Of a DNA stretch of 64,000 bases, positions 22,110-33,789 are shown in pieces. This DNA comes from Meghimatium bilineatum. Its lineage: Eukaryota > Mollusca > Gastropoda > Stylommatophora > Philomycidae. The DNA lies in assembly GCA_034231615.1 (NCBI GenBank), contig CM067309.1, forward strand, positions 42,218,181 through 42,282,180. Direction: 5' to 3'. The notes beneath the pieces were generated by a model. It did no database searches and was not told the origin of the DNA. It was given only the letters and a program-made list of their open reading frames with translations. Position 1 is the stretch's first letter. Each line of letters starts with the position of its first letter. The translations under genes and the position numbers were made by a program.

Positions 22110-22240
22110 GGGGTTCAGTTCACTGTACTCGGGTTGCACCACATGTGCTTCGTCCCTCTCAACGAAACGAAACACCGCTTTCCGAGAGTATCACTCATAG
22201 CACGTAACTCCATAGCTTCAACCGATAATCACTGTGATCT
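22110..22240 (+). repeat. Dispersed repeat shared with 25105-25230
   Basis: cactgtactcgggttgc...tccctctcaacgaaacgaaacaccgctttccgagagtatcactcatagcacgtaactcc aligns by eye with 25120-25230. It lies directly beside the SINE head at 22255. Confidence 0.55.
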
Positions 22241-22254
22241 CTTTTTAAAAATAT

Positions 22255-22350
22255 GCTTTATAAATATGACTAGGTGAACCGAATTCGAACCCTCTACCTC
22301 ATGAGCATATAGCGAACAGCTTAACCTCCACGCCACTAGATCCTCAACCT
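22255..22350 (-). mobile_element. tRNA-derived SINE head
   Basis: The minus strand reads ...tagtggcgtggaggttaagc (A-box-like)...agggttcgaattc (B box). The stems do not close into a full cloverleaf, so this is a SINE head rather than a tRNA gene. Confidence 0.6.
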
Positions 22351-22888
22351 AGCCTAAGTGATGACCACAAAAGCGCGAGGAGATAGAAATAAATGCGCAC
22401 AAATTTTAATAGACCAAATACAAATATCAATTATTCGCGAAGGAAAACTTGACATATCTGATCACAAAATTACAAAAAATTGTCTGTTTCAAGACATACC
22501 CGATCAGACCAGGCATCCGTGCAGACAACAAGTTCAAGTCAGAAAACGGAGACATAGTCTACAAACATCACCTGATATGACAAGATTAAAATGTCATTCC
22601 CAGATAATAAACCACCTGTGACAATTTATAAATTATATTCTGCATCTTACTGAACTTGAATCACCTGCAGAGATGTATAAATGACAATCTGCCTTTATGC
22701 CACCTCTAGAATTCTTTCAGAGAAGTAGTGTATATACTCTTTCATAACGTTGCCATATTTTTGTTGAGTAGCGGATAAAACTTCTGATATTTGAGAAGAC
22801 CGGGTGTTTGTGATGTTTTGGTTCGTTGCCAAAAGCGCCACAGTTAATCAAATATATATATTCTTCTAGTTTGTAATCTAAGTTCTTG

Positions 22889-23882
22889 AGCACGGACTGT
22901 CGTGTCTCGACCACGTTCTTGAGCACGGGTTGTTGTGTCTCGACCACGTTCTTGAGCACGGGTTGTTATGTCTCGACCACATTCTTGAGCACGGACTGTT
23001 GTGTCTCGACCACGTTCTTGAGCACGGACTGTTGTGTCTCGACCACGTTCTTGAGCACTGGTTGTTGTGTCTCGACCACGTTCTTGAGCACGGACTGTCG
23101 TGTCTCGACCACGTTCTTGAGCACGGGTTGTTGTGTCTCGACCACATTCTTGAGTACGGACTGTTGTGTCTCGACCACGTTCTTGAGCACGGGTTGTTGT
23201 GCCTCGACCACGGGTTGTTGTGTCTCGACCACGGGTTGTTGTGTCTCGACCACGTGTTGTTATGTCTCGACCACGGGTTGTTGTGTCTCGACAACGGGTT
23301 GTTGTTTCTCGATCACAGGTTGTTGTGTCTCGACCACGGGTTGTTGTGTCTCGATCACGGGTTGTTGTGTCTCGATCACGGGTTGTTGTGTCTCGACCAC
23401 GGGTTGTTGTGTCTCGACCACGGGTTGTTGTGTCTCGATCACGTGTTGTTGTGTCTCGACCACGGGTTGTTGTGTCTCGATCACGGGTTGTTGTGTCTCG
23501 ACCACGGGTTGTTGTGTCTCGACCACGTGTTGTTATGTCTCGACCACGGGTTGTTGTGGCTCGACCACGGGTTGTTGTTTCTCGATCACGGGTTGTTGTG
23601 TCTCGACCACGGGTTGTTGTGTCTCGATCACGGGTTGTTGTGTCTCGATCACGGGTTGTTGTGTCTCGATCACGGGTTGTTGTGTCTCGACCACGGGTTG
23701 TTGTGTCTCGACCACGGGTTGTTGTGTCTCGATCACGGGTTGTTATGTCTCGACCACGGGTTGTTGTGTCTCGATCACGGGTTGTTGTGTCTCGATCACG
23801 GGTTGTTGTGTCTCGATCACGGGTTGTTGTGTCTCGATCACGGGTTGTTGTGTCTCGATCACGGGTTGTTGTGTCTCGATCA
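22889..23882. repeat. Nested 33-bp/21-bp satellite array
   Basis: About 9 copies of a 33-mer (acgttcttgagcacgggttg ttgtgtctcgacc), then about 32 copies of a 21-mer (gggttgttgtgtctcgacca c). The 33-mer is the 21-mer plus a 12-bp insert (gttcttgagcac). Both periods are multiples of 3, so up to 351 codons stay open on both strands (for example RDTTTRG repeats). No start context, splice signal or conserved domain supports coding. Confidence 0.95.
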
Positions 23883-23939
23883 GTCGACAAATAAGACATA
23901 TACTATCAGAATCTTAACAAATGAATGATTTTTTTATTT

Positions 23940-24290
23940 CGGGGATCTCCCTGGCTCAGTGGTTAAAGTATTAGCCATATGTTCCAGAAGTTCTGGGATC
24001 TCCCTGGCTCAGTGGTTAAGGTATTAGCCTTATGTTCCAGAAGTTCTGGGATTTCCCTGGCTCAGTGTTTAAGGTATTAGCTATATGTTCCAGAAGTTCT
24101 GGGTTCGAATACGTCTCATGTCGTCTTGTTTACGAGTGAATTTTTTTCAAATTCTCTGTTGATTATCGCTTGCGGCTATCGAGTTACGTTTTATAAGTGG
24201 TACTCTTCGTAGAAAGTGCTGGAGTAATTATGCGAAACTGAGTCACTCCTCTAGGACTTTTGAAGGCTTTATTAAACGTGATTTTTTTTA
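23940..24290 (+). mobile_element. tRNA-derived SINE with triplicated head
   Basis: The A-box segment ccctggctcagtggttaag is present three times (period about 58-62 bp), each time followed by tattagcc...ccagaagttctggg. Only the last copy continues into the B box gggttcgaata and the SINE body (gtcgtcttgttta...). The same body follows the B box at 44.99 kb. The triplication is a local tandem event inside the SINE. Confidence 0.72.
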
Positions 24291-24425
24291 ATTAGTGCTA
24301 TGCAATAGTTGGTCACTATTGACAAAAGATATTTTTTGGTTCCTGTTTATGTGATCTTTTAATACAGGGAAGAGTAGAAGAATTTGACTGACAGAAAGTA
24401 TGATTGAAAATTGAGTTTATGTGAT

Positions 24426-25052
24426 GATTGATGGATAGTTGTGACTGATGATGGATGGATAGTGGTGACTGATGATGGATGGATAGTGGTGACTGATGAT
24501 GGATGGATAGTGGTGACTGATGATGGATGGATAGTGGTGGCTGATGATGGATGGATAGTGGTGACTGATGATGGATGGATAGTGGTGACTGATGATGGAT
24601 GGATAGTGGTGGCTGATGATGGATGGATAGTGGTGACTGATGATGGATGGATAGTGGTGACTGATGATGGATGGATAGTGGTGACTGATGATGGATGGAT
24701 AGTGGTGGCTGATGATGGATGGATAGTGGTGACTGATGATGGATGGATAGTGGTGGCTGATGATGGATGGATAGTGGTGGCTGATGATGGATGGATAGTG
24801 GTGACTGATGATGGATGGATAGTGGTGACTGATGATGGATGGATAGTGGTGACTGATGATGGATGGATAGTGGTGACTGATGATGGATGGATAATGGTGA
24901 CCTATGATGGATGGATAGTGGTGACTGATGATGGATGGATAGTGGTGGCTGATGATGGATGGATAGTGGTGGCTGATGATGGATGGATAGTGGTGGCTGA
25001 TGATGGATGGATAGTGGTGGCTGATGATGGATGGATGGATAGTGGTGACTGA
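24426..25052. repeat. 24-bp satellite array, ~26 copies
   Basis: Unit gatggatggatagtggtgac tgat, with an A/G variant (gact/ggct) scattered along the array. The 203-codon ORF of TDDGWIVV repeats is a by-product of the 24-bp period. Confidence 0.95.
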
Positions 25053-25104
25053 TGATGTTGTTGCTGATGGTTATGTAAAGAAATTGTAAAAGGTTTAGAT
25101 GATT

Positions 25105-25235
25105 GGTTTCATTGTACTAGAGGTTTTCCCAAGTGTACTCCATCCCTGTCAACGAAGCAGCACCAGTCTGCCGAGTGTATCAATCACAGCACGTAATTCC
25201 GTACCTTCAAGTTATACGCTCGCAATTCCTGGCGT
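25105..25235 (+). repeat. Dispersed repeat shared with 22110-22240
   Basis: ccaagtgtactccatccctgtcaacgaagcagcaccagtctgccgagtgtatcaatcacagcacgtaattcc. Flanked on both sides by minisatellites. Confidence 0.55.
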
Positions 25236-25239
25236 TCTC

Positions 25240-25443
25240 AATCAATCCATCAATCAATCCATCAATCAATCCATCAATCAATCAATCATCATCATATAAT
25301 TTGCTATTTTCTAAATACTTGTATAATTTCTCATCCTTATTTACTATGAATACTATCTGTGTCATGTCTTCACAGTTCTTCCTCTCCTGTCATGTCTTCA
25401 CAGTCCTTCTTCTCCTGTCATGTCTTCACAGTCCTTCTTCTCC
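25240..25443. repeat. CAAT/CCAT tract and 28-bp triplication
   Basis: (caatcaatccat)n at 25240-25290. Three copies of ctcctgtcatgtcttcacag tccttctt at 25366-25443. Confidence 0.88.
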
Positions 25444-25507
25444 ATGTTTTCCTTAGCCTTAACTTTTTCCTCTTTACTGAGAGTGTTCCATATAACTTAT
25501 CTTCATC

Positions 25508-25934
25508 ACTGTAACAACTGGGGTTTGCTGTAACAACTGGGTGTTTGCTGTAACAACTGGGGGTGTGCTGTAACAACTGGGATTTGTTGTAACAACTGGG
25601 GGTTTGCTGTAACAACTGGGATTTGTTGTAACAACTGGGGATTTGTTGTAACAACTGGGTGTTTGCTGTAACAACTGGGGGTTTGCTGTAACAACTGGGG
25701 GTATGCTGTAACAACTTGGGTTTGTTGTAATAACTGGGGTTTGCTGTAACAACTGGGGTTTGCTGTAACAACTGGGGGTTTGCTGTAACAACTGAGGTGT
25801 GCTGTAACAACTGGGGGTTTGCTGTAACAACTGGGGTTTGCTGTAACAACTGGGGTTTGCTGTAACAACTTGGGTTTGTTGTAACAACTGGGTTGTGCTG
25901 TAACAACTGGGGTTTGCTGTAACAACTGGGGTTT
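25508..25934. repeat. 19-21-bp minisatellite, ~21 copies
   Basis: Unit gtaacaactggggtttgct with 1-2-bp length variants, so the reading frames jump. Minus-strand ORFs across it are artefacts. Confidence 0.94.
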
Positions 25935-25935
25935 T

Positions 25936-26808
25936 GGCTAAGAATAGGATCACTGTTTTCTTTCCCTGAACGTCGCAAGGTACGACTAAAAGGTTTGCGG
26001 GGGATAAGATAGAAATATGCCTGTTTCATGTGAAAATCACACCAGTTATAAAAACACAAACAATATGTTTACTTTGGAACAGAATATGACTCATGAGAAC
26101 AGATAAACTGACTCGTCTATTGAACATCATTTAGATATTTCTGTGTATGAAATACATAAAATTGTAAAAGTACACAACACACTAAGAACTAATTAGAGCT
26201 ATCGGAAATACCCGTTTCAACATGGATCAATATCCTATACAAAAGACATTGACGGTTCTTGGAATTGACTATTTGTGATGTTACAGGAAATATATGAAAC
26301 AGAAATGACTTGTCCATATTTTGGAGACAGTTAAGTTTCATCACGCCGTCTTGAAACTGATATTCTCAGATTTTAGAAATTTCAGACAGAATTCGTCATG
26401 GGGGTTCATCTACATTTCAATTACATCCGCAGTGTCTGCCTTTACGGTGTTCTTGAAGGTCGACAAGAAATTCAAGGTTTTTCATAGATACAACTATTAT
26501 ACTTGCATATATATATGTAAATTTTAAAGGTCATGACATTAGTTGACATTATTAAATCGGTCAAAGTTCACAAAATGTGTGTATCTAGTCTTGATCTTCT
26601 TGTCTGTACATATACAATATTCTGATGGATATGTTATTGTGTACGAGTGATACCTTTCTGAGACGTTCATGTTAGGTCAGTGATGGAGAAAATATGGCCC
26701 GCTGGCCAAATTCTGCCGGCTAATTTTGCTTCCCAGCTAAGCTGAATTTAAATTAAGTATATGCACAATCCACTAAGTTCAGAAAACAAAAACAAGCTAT
26801 TTTAGCAA
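25936..26808. other. Intron 1 stretch, nothing recognised
   Basis: AT-rich unique-looking sequence. The segment near 26680-26730 (atggagaaaatatggcccgc) looks like an eroded element end but could not be assigned. Confidence 0.45.
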
Positions 26809-27056
26809 CAAGAGCCTCCACGTTTTAGCAACAAGAGCCTCCACGTTTTAGCAACAAGAGCCTCCACGTTTTAGCAACAAGAGCCTCCACGTTTTAGCAA
26901 CAAGAGCCTCCACGTTTTAGCAACAAGAGCCTCCACGTTTTAGCAACAAGAGCCTCCACGTTTTAGCAACAAGAGCCTCCACGTTTTAGCAACAGGATCC
27001 TCCACGTTTTAGCAACAGGATCCTCCACGTTTTAGCAACAAGAGCCTCCACGTTTT
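26809..27056. repeat. 23-bp minisatellite, ~11 copies
   Basis: Unit ttttagcaacaagagcctcc acg. Two adjacent copies share a ggatcc variant. Confidence 0.94.
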
Positions 27057-27182
27057 ACACAGCTATCTATACAGGACTAAAATAGCTGTTTCTTTGTCCT
27101 GATCTCGCGCGAGAACTGATGCTTCTTCTTCTTCAGCGTTAATTCTCAAACTACCACTGGTTCTCTCTTGTCAAAAAGACTT

Positions 27183-27531
27183 CAGGAGCAGTGTCCCAAA
27201 CTGTGACTTCTTGGCCACAAAGCTAGGCTTCGAGAGCAGGGTCCCAAACTGTGACTTCTTGGCCACAAAGCTAGACTTTGTGAGCATGATCCCAAACTGT
27301 GACCTCTTGACGACACAGCTAGCGATTTAGCAACTCCATCACGGACAACTATAGTGATGATGATAGTGACATCAAAAAGTGATTTGCTGGGGCTGCCAAA
27401 AGCGATACCGGTAATCAATTTCGTAGAGTGTTTCAGCGCTTCTACGGAACTGTGCACGTAGAGTGTTTCAGCGCTTCTACGGAACTGTGCACGTAGAGTG
27501 TTTCAGCGCTTCTACGGAACTGTGCACGTAT
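27183..27531. repeat. ~51-bp and 35-bp minisatellites
   Basis: Three diverging copies of tcccaaactgtgacttcttg gccacaaagctag, and three near-identical copies of cgtagagtgtttcagcgctt ctacggaactgtgca (27420-27531). The 35-mer contains the inverted pair cgtaga/tctacg. Confidence 0.9.
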
Positions 27532-28080
27532 ATATATACTACACGATGGTCACCAACCTGAAAGCTGACTGCGGTCAAACTTTCTTGACCTTTTTAATAC
27601 AAATAGAACGCATTAGTGAGAACGATGGTAGGTAGGTAGGTTAATGAGTTTGCCTCTTTTATGGAGAGGCATGCCCCTTTCAACCAGCGGACAAAGTCCA
27701 ATTAGGTTATATCAGGACACACTACCATAAAATATTAAAGCTAACAAAGACCCCGTGTATCTTAATAATACATAAGAGAGCGGTGTTATCTCGTACATAT
27801 ATGATTTGAACCAAAACCAAACCCATCCTGCAGATTAGCGTTTCATCCAACGGAAATCCTGAACCTTAGCCTATCACCTATTTATAACTGCAGACGAAAC
27901 TTGGACAGATGCGAGCAGTAAAACTGTCACTGTCAGATTTCTTTACGCAATGTTTACTCATGGAAATGATATCGAGTTTGCAAACGTTGATAATCTGTCG
28001 TTGTATGTCTCTCTCTCTCCCACATCCTCTGACACAACAGTTCATCAACACACCACATCACCACCTTCTGTCTATCTAAC
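27532..28080. other. Intron 1 stretch, nothing recognised
   Basis: Unique-looking sequence apart from a short (GGTA)n at about 27626-27640. Confidence 0.45.
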
Positions 28081-28139
28081 TATACATTTATTTCTACATC
28101 TATCCTTACATCCACCCATCCACCCATCCACCCATTAAT

Positions 28140-28170
28140 CATCTGTATATATATATATATATATATATTT
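28140..28170. repeat. (TA)n microsatellite
   Basis: TA run with a tttat interruption; CATCCACC repeats precede it. Confidence 0.88.
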
Positions 28171-28359
28171 ATCATCAGGTGTCGTATCGGCTGGCGTAGG
28201 CGGTCATGGCTCTCCTCTCTGTCCACAGTATTATGTATCAAAGTCGTTGTTGTTTCCTTGCTGTGCCAGGTTGTCAAACTCTAATATTTTCTCACGTTGT
28301 CGCCCTCTGTCTCTGTTGCTTTCAATTTTGCCTGTTGTGCCTATGTTCTCTAAACCTGT

Positions 28360-28530
28360 ATTTTCATATAATATGCATTTATCAATCTACTAACCAACAC
28401 GCTACTTATCTACCTACATCTGTCTGTAAATCTATTTTTCTATATACATATATATATATATTCATCTTACCTATCTACCAATAAATCTATCTGCTAATCT
28501 GTCCATCTGTTAATCTATCTATCTGTTAGC
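28360..28530. repeat. TCTATC-rich tract
   Basis: Degenerate atctatctgttaatctatct tract in front of the LINE relic. Confidence 0.75.
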
Positions 28531-28554
28531 TAGTTGAATTATATCACCATGCAA

Positions 28555-29150
28555 ATCAGCTTCTTACAGCTTATTAAGTCAGAATTGTTATGCCATCCTG
28601 GCCACTTAAGCCCAACTGACAATGACAAGGCGGACAGACTAGCAAAGATGGGAGCACAACGAGAACAACCTTATACACAAACAACCATGCACACAGTTAA
28701 AATGATGTTGACATGATGTTGAAATCTGTTAACGAAGAACATTGGATGAACATATGGGTAATGTTAAAATTTGGGAGGGAAATCTATAAATATATGACCA
28801 GCCCAAATCCTAAAGATAACATCAACCTCCTGGGAAGAAAAGACCAGAGTATCATCTTCAGACTGTGTACACAACATGTACAGCTTAACAATCACCTGAA
28901 CAGAATACAACCACAGCACACTCCAGGGTGCCGGCTGTGCACTCATCCCTATGACACTGTTGACCACCACCTTTTTGAATGTCCAGAACTAGATAACGTC
29001 AGGAAAATGCTTCTCCCTCCAGGGCCAGAGAGATGTAACACATTATATGAACAAAACAGCTCACAAACACATGCATATATCACACAATGGCATTGGGTCA
29101 AAGGGCATGAACCCATGGACCGCTGGATCAACAACCAACCAAATATGTAT
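28555..29150 (+). mobile_element. RNase H/zinc-tail LINE relic, frameshifted
   Basis: CHPGHLSPTDNDKADRLAKM is the last RNase H motif. It is followed, in another frame, by FRLCTQHVQLNNHLNRI and C-R-L-C...YDTVDHHLFEC, the zinc-binding tail typical of RNase H-containing LINEs. The frame change near 28700-28716 coincides with a direct repeat of atgatgttgac, so a small tandem duplication broke the ORF. This is the best-preserved LINE tail in the window. A (GCTAATCTATCTATCT)-like microsatellite follows directly. Confidence 0.82.
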
Positions 29151-29690
29151 CTGCTAATATATCTATCTGCTAATCTATCTATCTGCTAATCTATCTATCT
29201 GCTAATATATCTATCTGCTAATCTATCTATCTGCTAATCTATATATCTGCTAATCTATCTATCTGCTAATATATCTATCTGCTAATCTATCTATCTGCTA
29301 ATCTATCTATATATCTGCTAATCTATCTATATATCTGCTAATATATCTATATATCTGCTTTTCTATCTATATATCTGCTAATATATCTATATATCTGCTA
29401 ATATATCTATATATCTGCTAATATATCTATATATCTGCTAATATATCTATATATCTGCTTATCTATGAATATGCCTACTACTCTGCCTGCCTGCCTGTCT
29501 ATCTGTCCATGTGTCTATCTGTCCATCTGTCTGCCTATCCATCTGTCTGTCTATCCATCTGTCTGTTTATCCATCTGTCTGTCTATCTATCTGTCTACAT
29601 TTTCTTACATCAACTTATTTATCTACATATCTATTTATTTATCTACAAAATTATCTAACCAGTAATCTATATATCTATCCATCTGCCCAT
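29140..29690. repeat. ATCTATCTGCTA/CTGTCTATCCAT microsatellite
   Basis: About 550 bp of TCTA/TCTG-based repeats directly after the LINE tail ending near 29150, the place where LINE tails commonly seed microsatellites. Confidence 0.92.
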
Positions 29691-29890
29691 ATCATATCCT
29701 ATTCAGGATGTAGCCATCAAGCCAGCATATTTGACGTAGTAATTTTTTTCTTGAAATATTTACATTTAGTAGTTTCCCATTTGCTCTCTGAAAAGTCCGG
29801 ATGCACAATGGCGTGCAGTGGGATTGGAACTCGGTACCTTCCGGGTCTGGGACGTGTTCTGTACTTCTACATCACAGAACCAGACTGATG
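29690..29890 (-). mobile_element. tRNA-derived SINE, second family
   Basis: The minus strand holds an A-box-like segment, ggtaccgagttccaatccc (B-box-like) and a body containing gcatccggact...cagagagcaaatggga. It is shared with 46555-46760 (minus) and, in its head, 53280-53390 (plus). Confidence 0.6.
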
Positions 29891-29989
29891 GCTTCAAAGT
29901 TAAATGCAGCATTTTTTTTAACACTAAGTGAATTAATCTTAATACTTCGCAAATGCACGGCTGTTGTGTGTGTATATATATATATATAA

Positions 29990-31035
29990 CATTCCAATTT
30001 CTCCTTTAGAAGTACTCAACTGTTCAGAATTTCCACCAGAGACTGACTTTTTTACTCCAGTGTTGAACCCCGTTGACATATGAAGAAACGCGACAAGCAT
30101 GTCTTTCTCCGCGGTCTGCTTGTATCTGTCAGTATATCACAGCTTACGTCTGTCTCTTCAGTCACACCCCTATCTTGTCTGTTAAGGTATCCGTGATAGA
30201 AGTCTTAACTGTTCCTCCGTTTACATGTTGAATTTTAACTTTTCCTCTGCGTTTTTATCTACCGAAGTGTCTTCATGTGTACTTCATTTCAAACCTTACT
30301 TTATTTAAGTGTTTTAAGATTAACATTTTTAGAAATTCTTCTCCTATTAGAATGAGTTGTTTTTTTTCCACTGATGATAAGTTGGGTTGACAATCATCGT
30401 ATTAGACATTCTCTCACCATGCTGGTAGATATTGTTTTTGTCCACTGATGATAAGTTGGGTTGACACCGCACTAGACAAGCTAGTAGATTAGGATGCAGT
30501 GTCCCAATTTTATAATAGTCTTCTGGGTTTGAAGAAAAAATATATAGCTTTCCTCGAGTAGCTTCACTAACTGCAGAAATACTTTAAAATTGTATTTAAG
30601 ATCTGCTCTAATGACAAATTTTACTCGTAGACTTCATTTTGATTTTGTTCTACTAAACTACACAACACGTGTAGAAACACTGCTGACAGACAATATCGGC
30701 GTGACACCGTATGCATGAAAAACACCACTTGTCTTGTGTTTACAAATAAAAAATAGTGCAATTTCACGCTCAAATCGTGCCAATTGTATTATAGACGAAT
30801 CATGTATACATGAGATCTTATAATTGAGACCATCATAGACAATTATAGTACGCTGTTCCGTACCATGGGAGCAAACACACAAACACAGGGGGTACCGAAA
30901 AATGTATATGCTGCCCTGCCTCTCTCTTATCTTTTACAAACTGAATTTATGACTGAGTATCTGTAGAGTACATTTGTTTGATCAGCAAATATGATTTTTT
31001 GAAAAGTATCTGCTAAATGTTTAACTGTTTTATTT
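29990..31035. other. Intron 1 stretch, nothing recognised
   Basis: Contains a direct repeat of cactgatgataagttgggtt gaca (30370 and 30441) but otherwise no gene, LINE or SINE signal. Confidence 0.5.
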
Positions 31036-31039
31036 CTAT

Positions 31040-31150
31040 AAACTGTGGCTGTTAGTCTACTTTGGTTATATCAGAGCGTTACAATTCATCACAAGATAGT
31101 GGAGGTCGCGGTTCTGGTAATACAATCACCTCGAACTCCGGTAATCCTGT
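31040..31150 (+). repeat. Dispersed family B copy
   Basis: ttggttatatcagagcg...agtggaggtcgcggttctgg taatacaatcacc. The same blocks occur at 46795, 46965 and 47810. Confidence 0.55.
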
Positions 31151-31989
31151 TATACCCACATTAGGCCACACATGCAGTACATGTATTAACTTTCTGAAAA
31201 TCGACATATTTACGCCTGTTGACATGAGATAAAATATTTCAGACTGTAGGTGGTACAAGAAAAAATGATGGACACAGGGGAGTGAATGTAATACATATTC
31301 TCCATAGCAAACATTCATCTGAATGTCTAGTTATGCCCCTTTATACCACACGATGTGTTTCTCACTGCCTCCCCTTATTCAAACAAACAAAGACGGTCTC
31401 TAGCACAGAGTTTATTGACCTTCAAGTACAGCTTCCTAAACATCCCCATCTCAGATGGTTCCAGAATCGTACAATTATGCAACATCAACCATTCTGTTTT
31501 AGAACAAAAATACAGATAGAATAACAATCTTTCTTTCTTGTGCCAGATTTTGTCCAAAAGACAGACCAAGTCCTCGTTAGTTCCCAGAGTTCGTTTAGTT
31601 CGTACATGCCGTTCTGGTACTCTGTATCCCCCTCCTCAATCTATTCTCACATACTGTCTCATATATAGACATGTCTTCGTGCAATTAAACTTGTGAAATA
31701 GTTTTTACAGCTGGTGTATTTAGGATATTGTTGGTAGTATATGTGCCGAGTACCTTCATGCTAACTTCCCGATCACTTCACAAAAGAAATAGTTACGATT
31801 CTGAATTTTTCAAGGGTTTTCAGCTTTTATGTTTCATGCTTTTAATATTTATCAATTCTGTTTACTTTATTTTCTATGTACAATAATAGAAACACAACGG
31901 AGTGCTTGTTGTTTTTTAACTTTTTGTTAAATTATTGTTCTCTATGCCAGGATATTGAATTTTACTTTTCAGTTCCATATTAGCAATTC

Positions 31990-32290
31990 TATCAATCTAT
32001 TCGCTAAACCCTTCGTTGCCTCTCAACGTCAGGGGTAGAAGAGTTTTCTGGAGACGTCCCACTTCTATGCTGAGTATATTGTGGAATTTGTCGGTTATTT
32101 ATTTCGGTGGTGCATCATTTTCGTGGTCGGCCTCTAGGTCTGCCTTGACTGTATCTGTGTAACATAGCTGTGGTATGCTGTTTGATGGTAGTCTGCTGAT
32201 GTGTGCAAACCATTTGATCTGTTGTCTCTTGATATATTCCAAGATTGGGTTAGTAATCTATCATAAATTAGTAATTATGTGAATAAATTC
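31990..32290 (-). mobile_element. LINE 3' relic
   Basis: The minus strand reads QIKWFAHISRLPSNSIPQ-like, RGRP and ENSSTP, the same 3' segment as the copies at 44.3-44.5 kb and 0.9 kb, ending near a GATA-like tract. Confidence 0.68.
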
Positions 32291-32384
32291 GCCTTCACGT
32301 TAACACTTCCAAGACTAAGATTATTAACTTTACTCACTGTAATCTTAAAATCACTCTCAACGGAGAAGCAATTCACACATGTAA

Positions 32385-32960
32385 TAGTTTGTTTTATTTA
32401 GGCAGAAAAAAATTATACAAGATGGAGATACACACAACACATATTTCTACCAGAATTGCATTGGTATTAAATGCATATAACCACCTAACAAACATCTGGA
32501 AATCAAAAGCAACAAGTAAATATATCAAGCTACGACTGTTTAACTCCAATGTAATATCCGTATTAACAAATGGTCGAGACATTTCGAAATCAACAAAAGT
32601 ACTGGAGAAAAAACTTTAATTTATTTCAAAATAAATGTCTTAGATATCTCTTAAATATTGGTTGGGAAGAAGTCAAGTCACACAAGCAAGCAAGAGTAGA
32701 CACAAACAGCAATATGTTTCTACAACAATAGGAAGTCAAGTCACACAAGCAAGCAAGAGTAGACACAAACAGCAATATGTTTCTACAACAATAGGAAGAA
32801 AACGATGCATTTATATCGGACATGTCCTTGGAATGAATTAAAACAGACTGCCACTACAAGCTTAAAAATGGGTACCAGACGGCAGATGGAAAAGAGGGAG
32901 ACCAAGAGAGACTGTGTGCAGAACAAACATTAAAGAGGGTATGACTATGTTCTCAACAAA
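32385..32960 (+). mobile_element. LINE relic, RT C-terminus
   Basis: The frame 32389-32619 reads LTNIWKSKATSKYIKLRLFN, SNVISVLTNGRDI and LEKKL, the thumb region of endonuclease/RT LINEs. Later pieces (NKCLRYLL, GRWKRGRPRET) follow in other frames. A 63-bp tandem duplication (about 32663-32792) sits inside the relic. Confidence 0.74.
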
Positions 32961-32989
32961 ATACAAGAATTACAGTATCATCGCATGAT

Positions 32990-33290
32990 GTCAGACTTGT
33001 ATCTCAGCTGCATCTTGGTCGCCTCCCTTCGACTTTACCCTCAAGTAAGGTCTTCCACAAGCTGTCAATTCTTGTATGCCCAAAATACTTTTCTGTTGGA
33101 ACTTTATTTGTTTTAATAGTTTTTGTCGTACGAATAGTTGTTAGAACCTCCTCGTTTTCTTCTCTTTCCATAATGTTCTCCATATTCTTCTATAGACCCA
33201 CATCTCAAAGACATACATTCTCTTCCAATTGCAGATTGATTGTCCATGTTTCAGAGCAATGCATTAATATGGAATAGATGTAGCATTTTA
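32990..33290 (-). mobile_element. LINE 3' relic
   Basis: Minus-strand pieces ALL*NMDNQS, EEYGEHYGKRRKRG, KVFWAYKN and VEDLT*G*SRREATKMQL correspond to the C-terminal region of a LINE RT and to the copy at 35.36-35.64 kb. Many stops. Confidence 0.55.
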
Positions 33291-33559
33291 TATTTCAGCA
33301 CATTTTGAGTTTATTTATTGCCAGAACTGTTACAGAACTTAAATAGATATCTGGCTTGATGTTTATATGTGATACAATGTCACGTGATGTTCAGTCTTCT
33401 CACTTTTTGAGGAACTATTTCCCTTGACGTCATGCAATCTCCAGAAATTATACAGATAAAGATGATTCATTCCCAGACATCCAGACATAGGTCATTAGCA
33501 GATTTCAACACAGTGCGGATGTCATGGGGGTAAGGCAGTTAACTCACACGCCTCCTCTT

Positions 33560-33740
33560 CTATGTGATTTTATTTTACTGGAGAGTTGCGCTCTCTTCCG
33601 CTCTGTGCACCTACTATTCTGTACAAGCTGTCCAGCCACTTTTATGTTATATTCAAAAAGGTCTTCCATGTTCTGTGTTTCCACTGTATTCTTGGTCTGC
33701 CTTTTGTTTTCTTACCTGAATCTATTTCCTCCAATAATTA
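33560..33740 (-). mobile_element. Probable LINE 3' fragment
   Basis: The minus strand contains an RPRIQW-like segment and a short basic tail resembling LINE C-termini. Weak and frameshifted. Confidence 0.35.
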
Positions 33741-33789
33741 ATGTTTTTTAAATCTTAGGTATTAGGTCAGTTGATTATCCTCCTCGCAC

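Noticed and set aside
22844-23928. ORFs of 332-351 codons on both strands (RDTTTRG, STTGCCV repeats)
   Set aside because: They arise from 21/33-bp periodicity; several frames on both strands are open in the same place.
24090-24120. Functional tRNA gene
   Set aside because: A and B boxes are present but the acceptor and anticodon stems do not pair; it belongs to a SINE. Same verdict for 22255-22350 and 53280-53390.
24441-25052. 203-codon TDDGWIVV repeat protein
   Set aside because: A 24-bp satellite with an in-frame period; no flanking gene structure.
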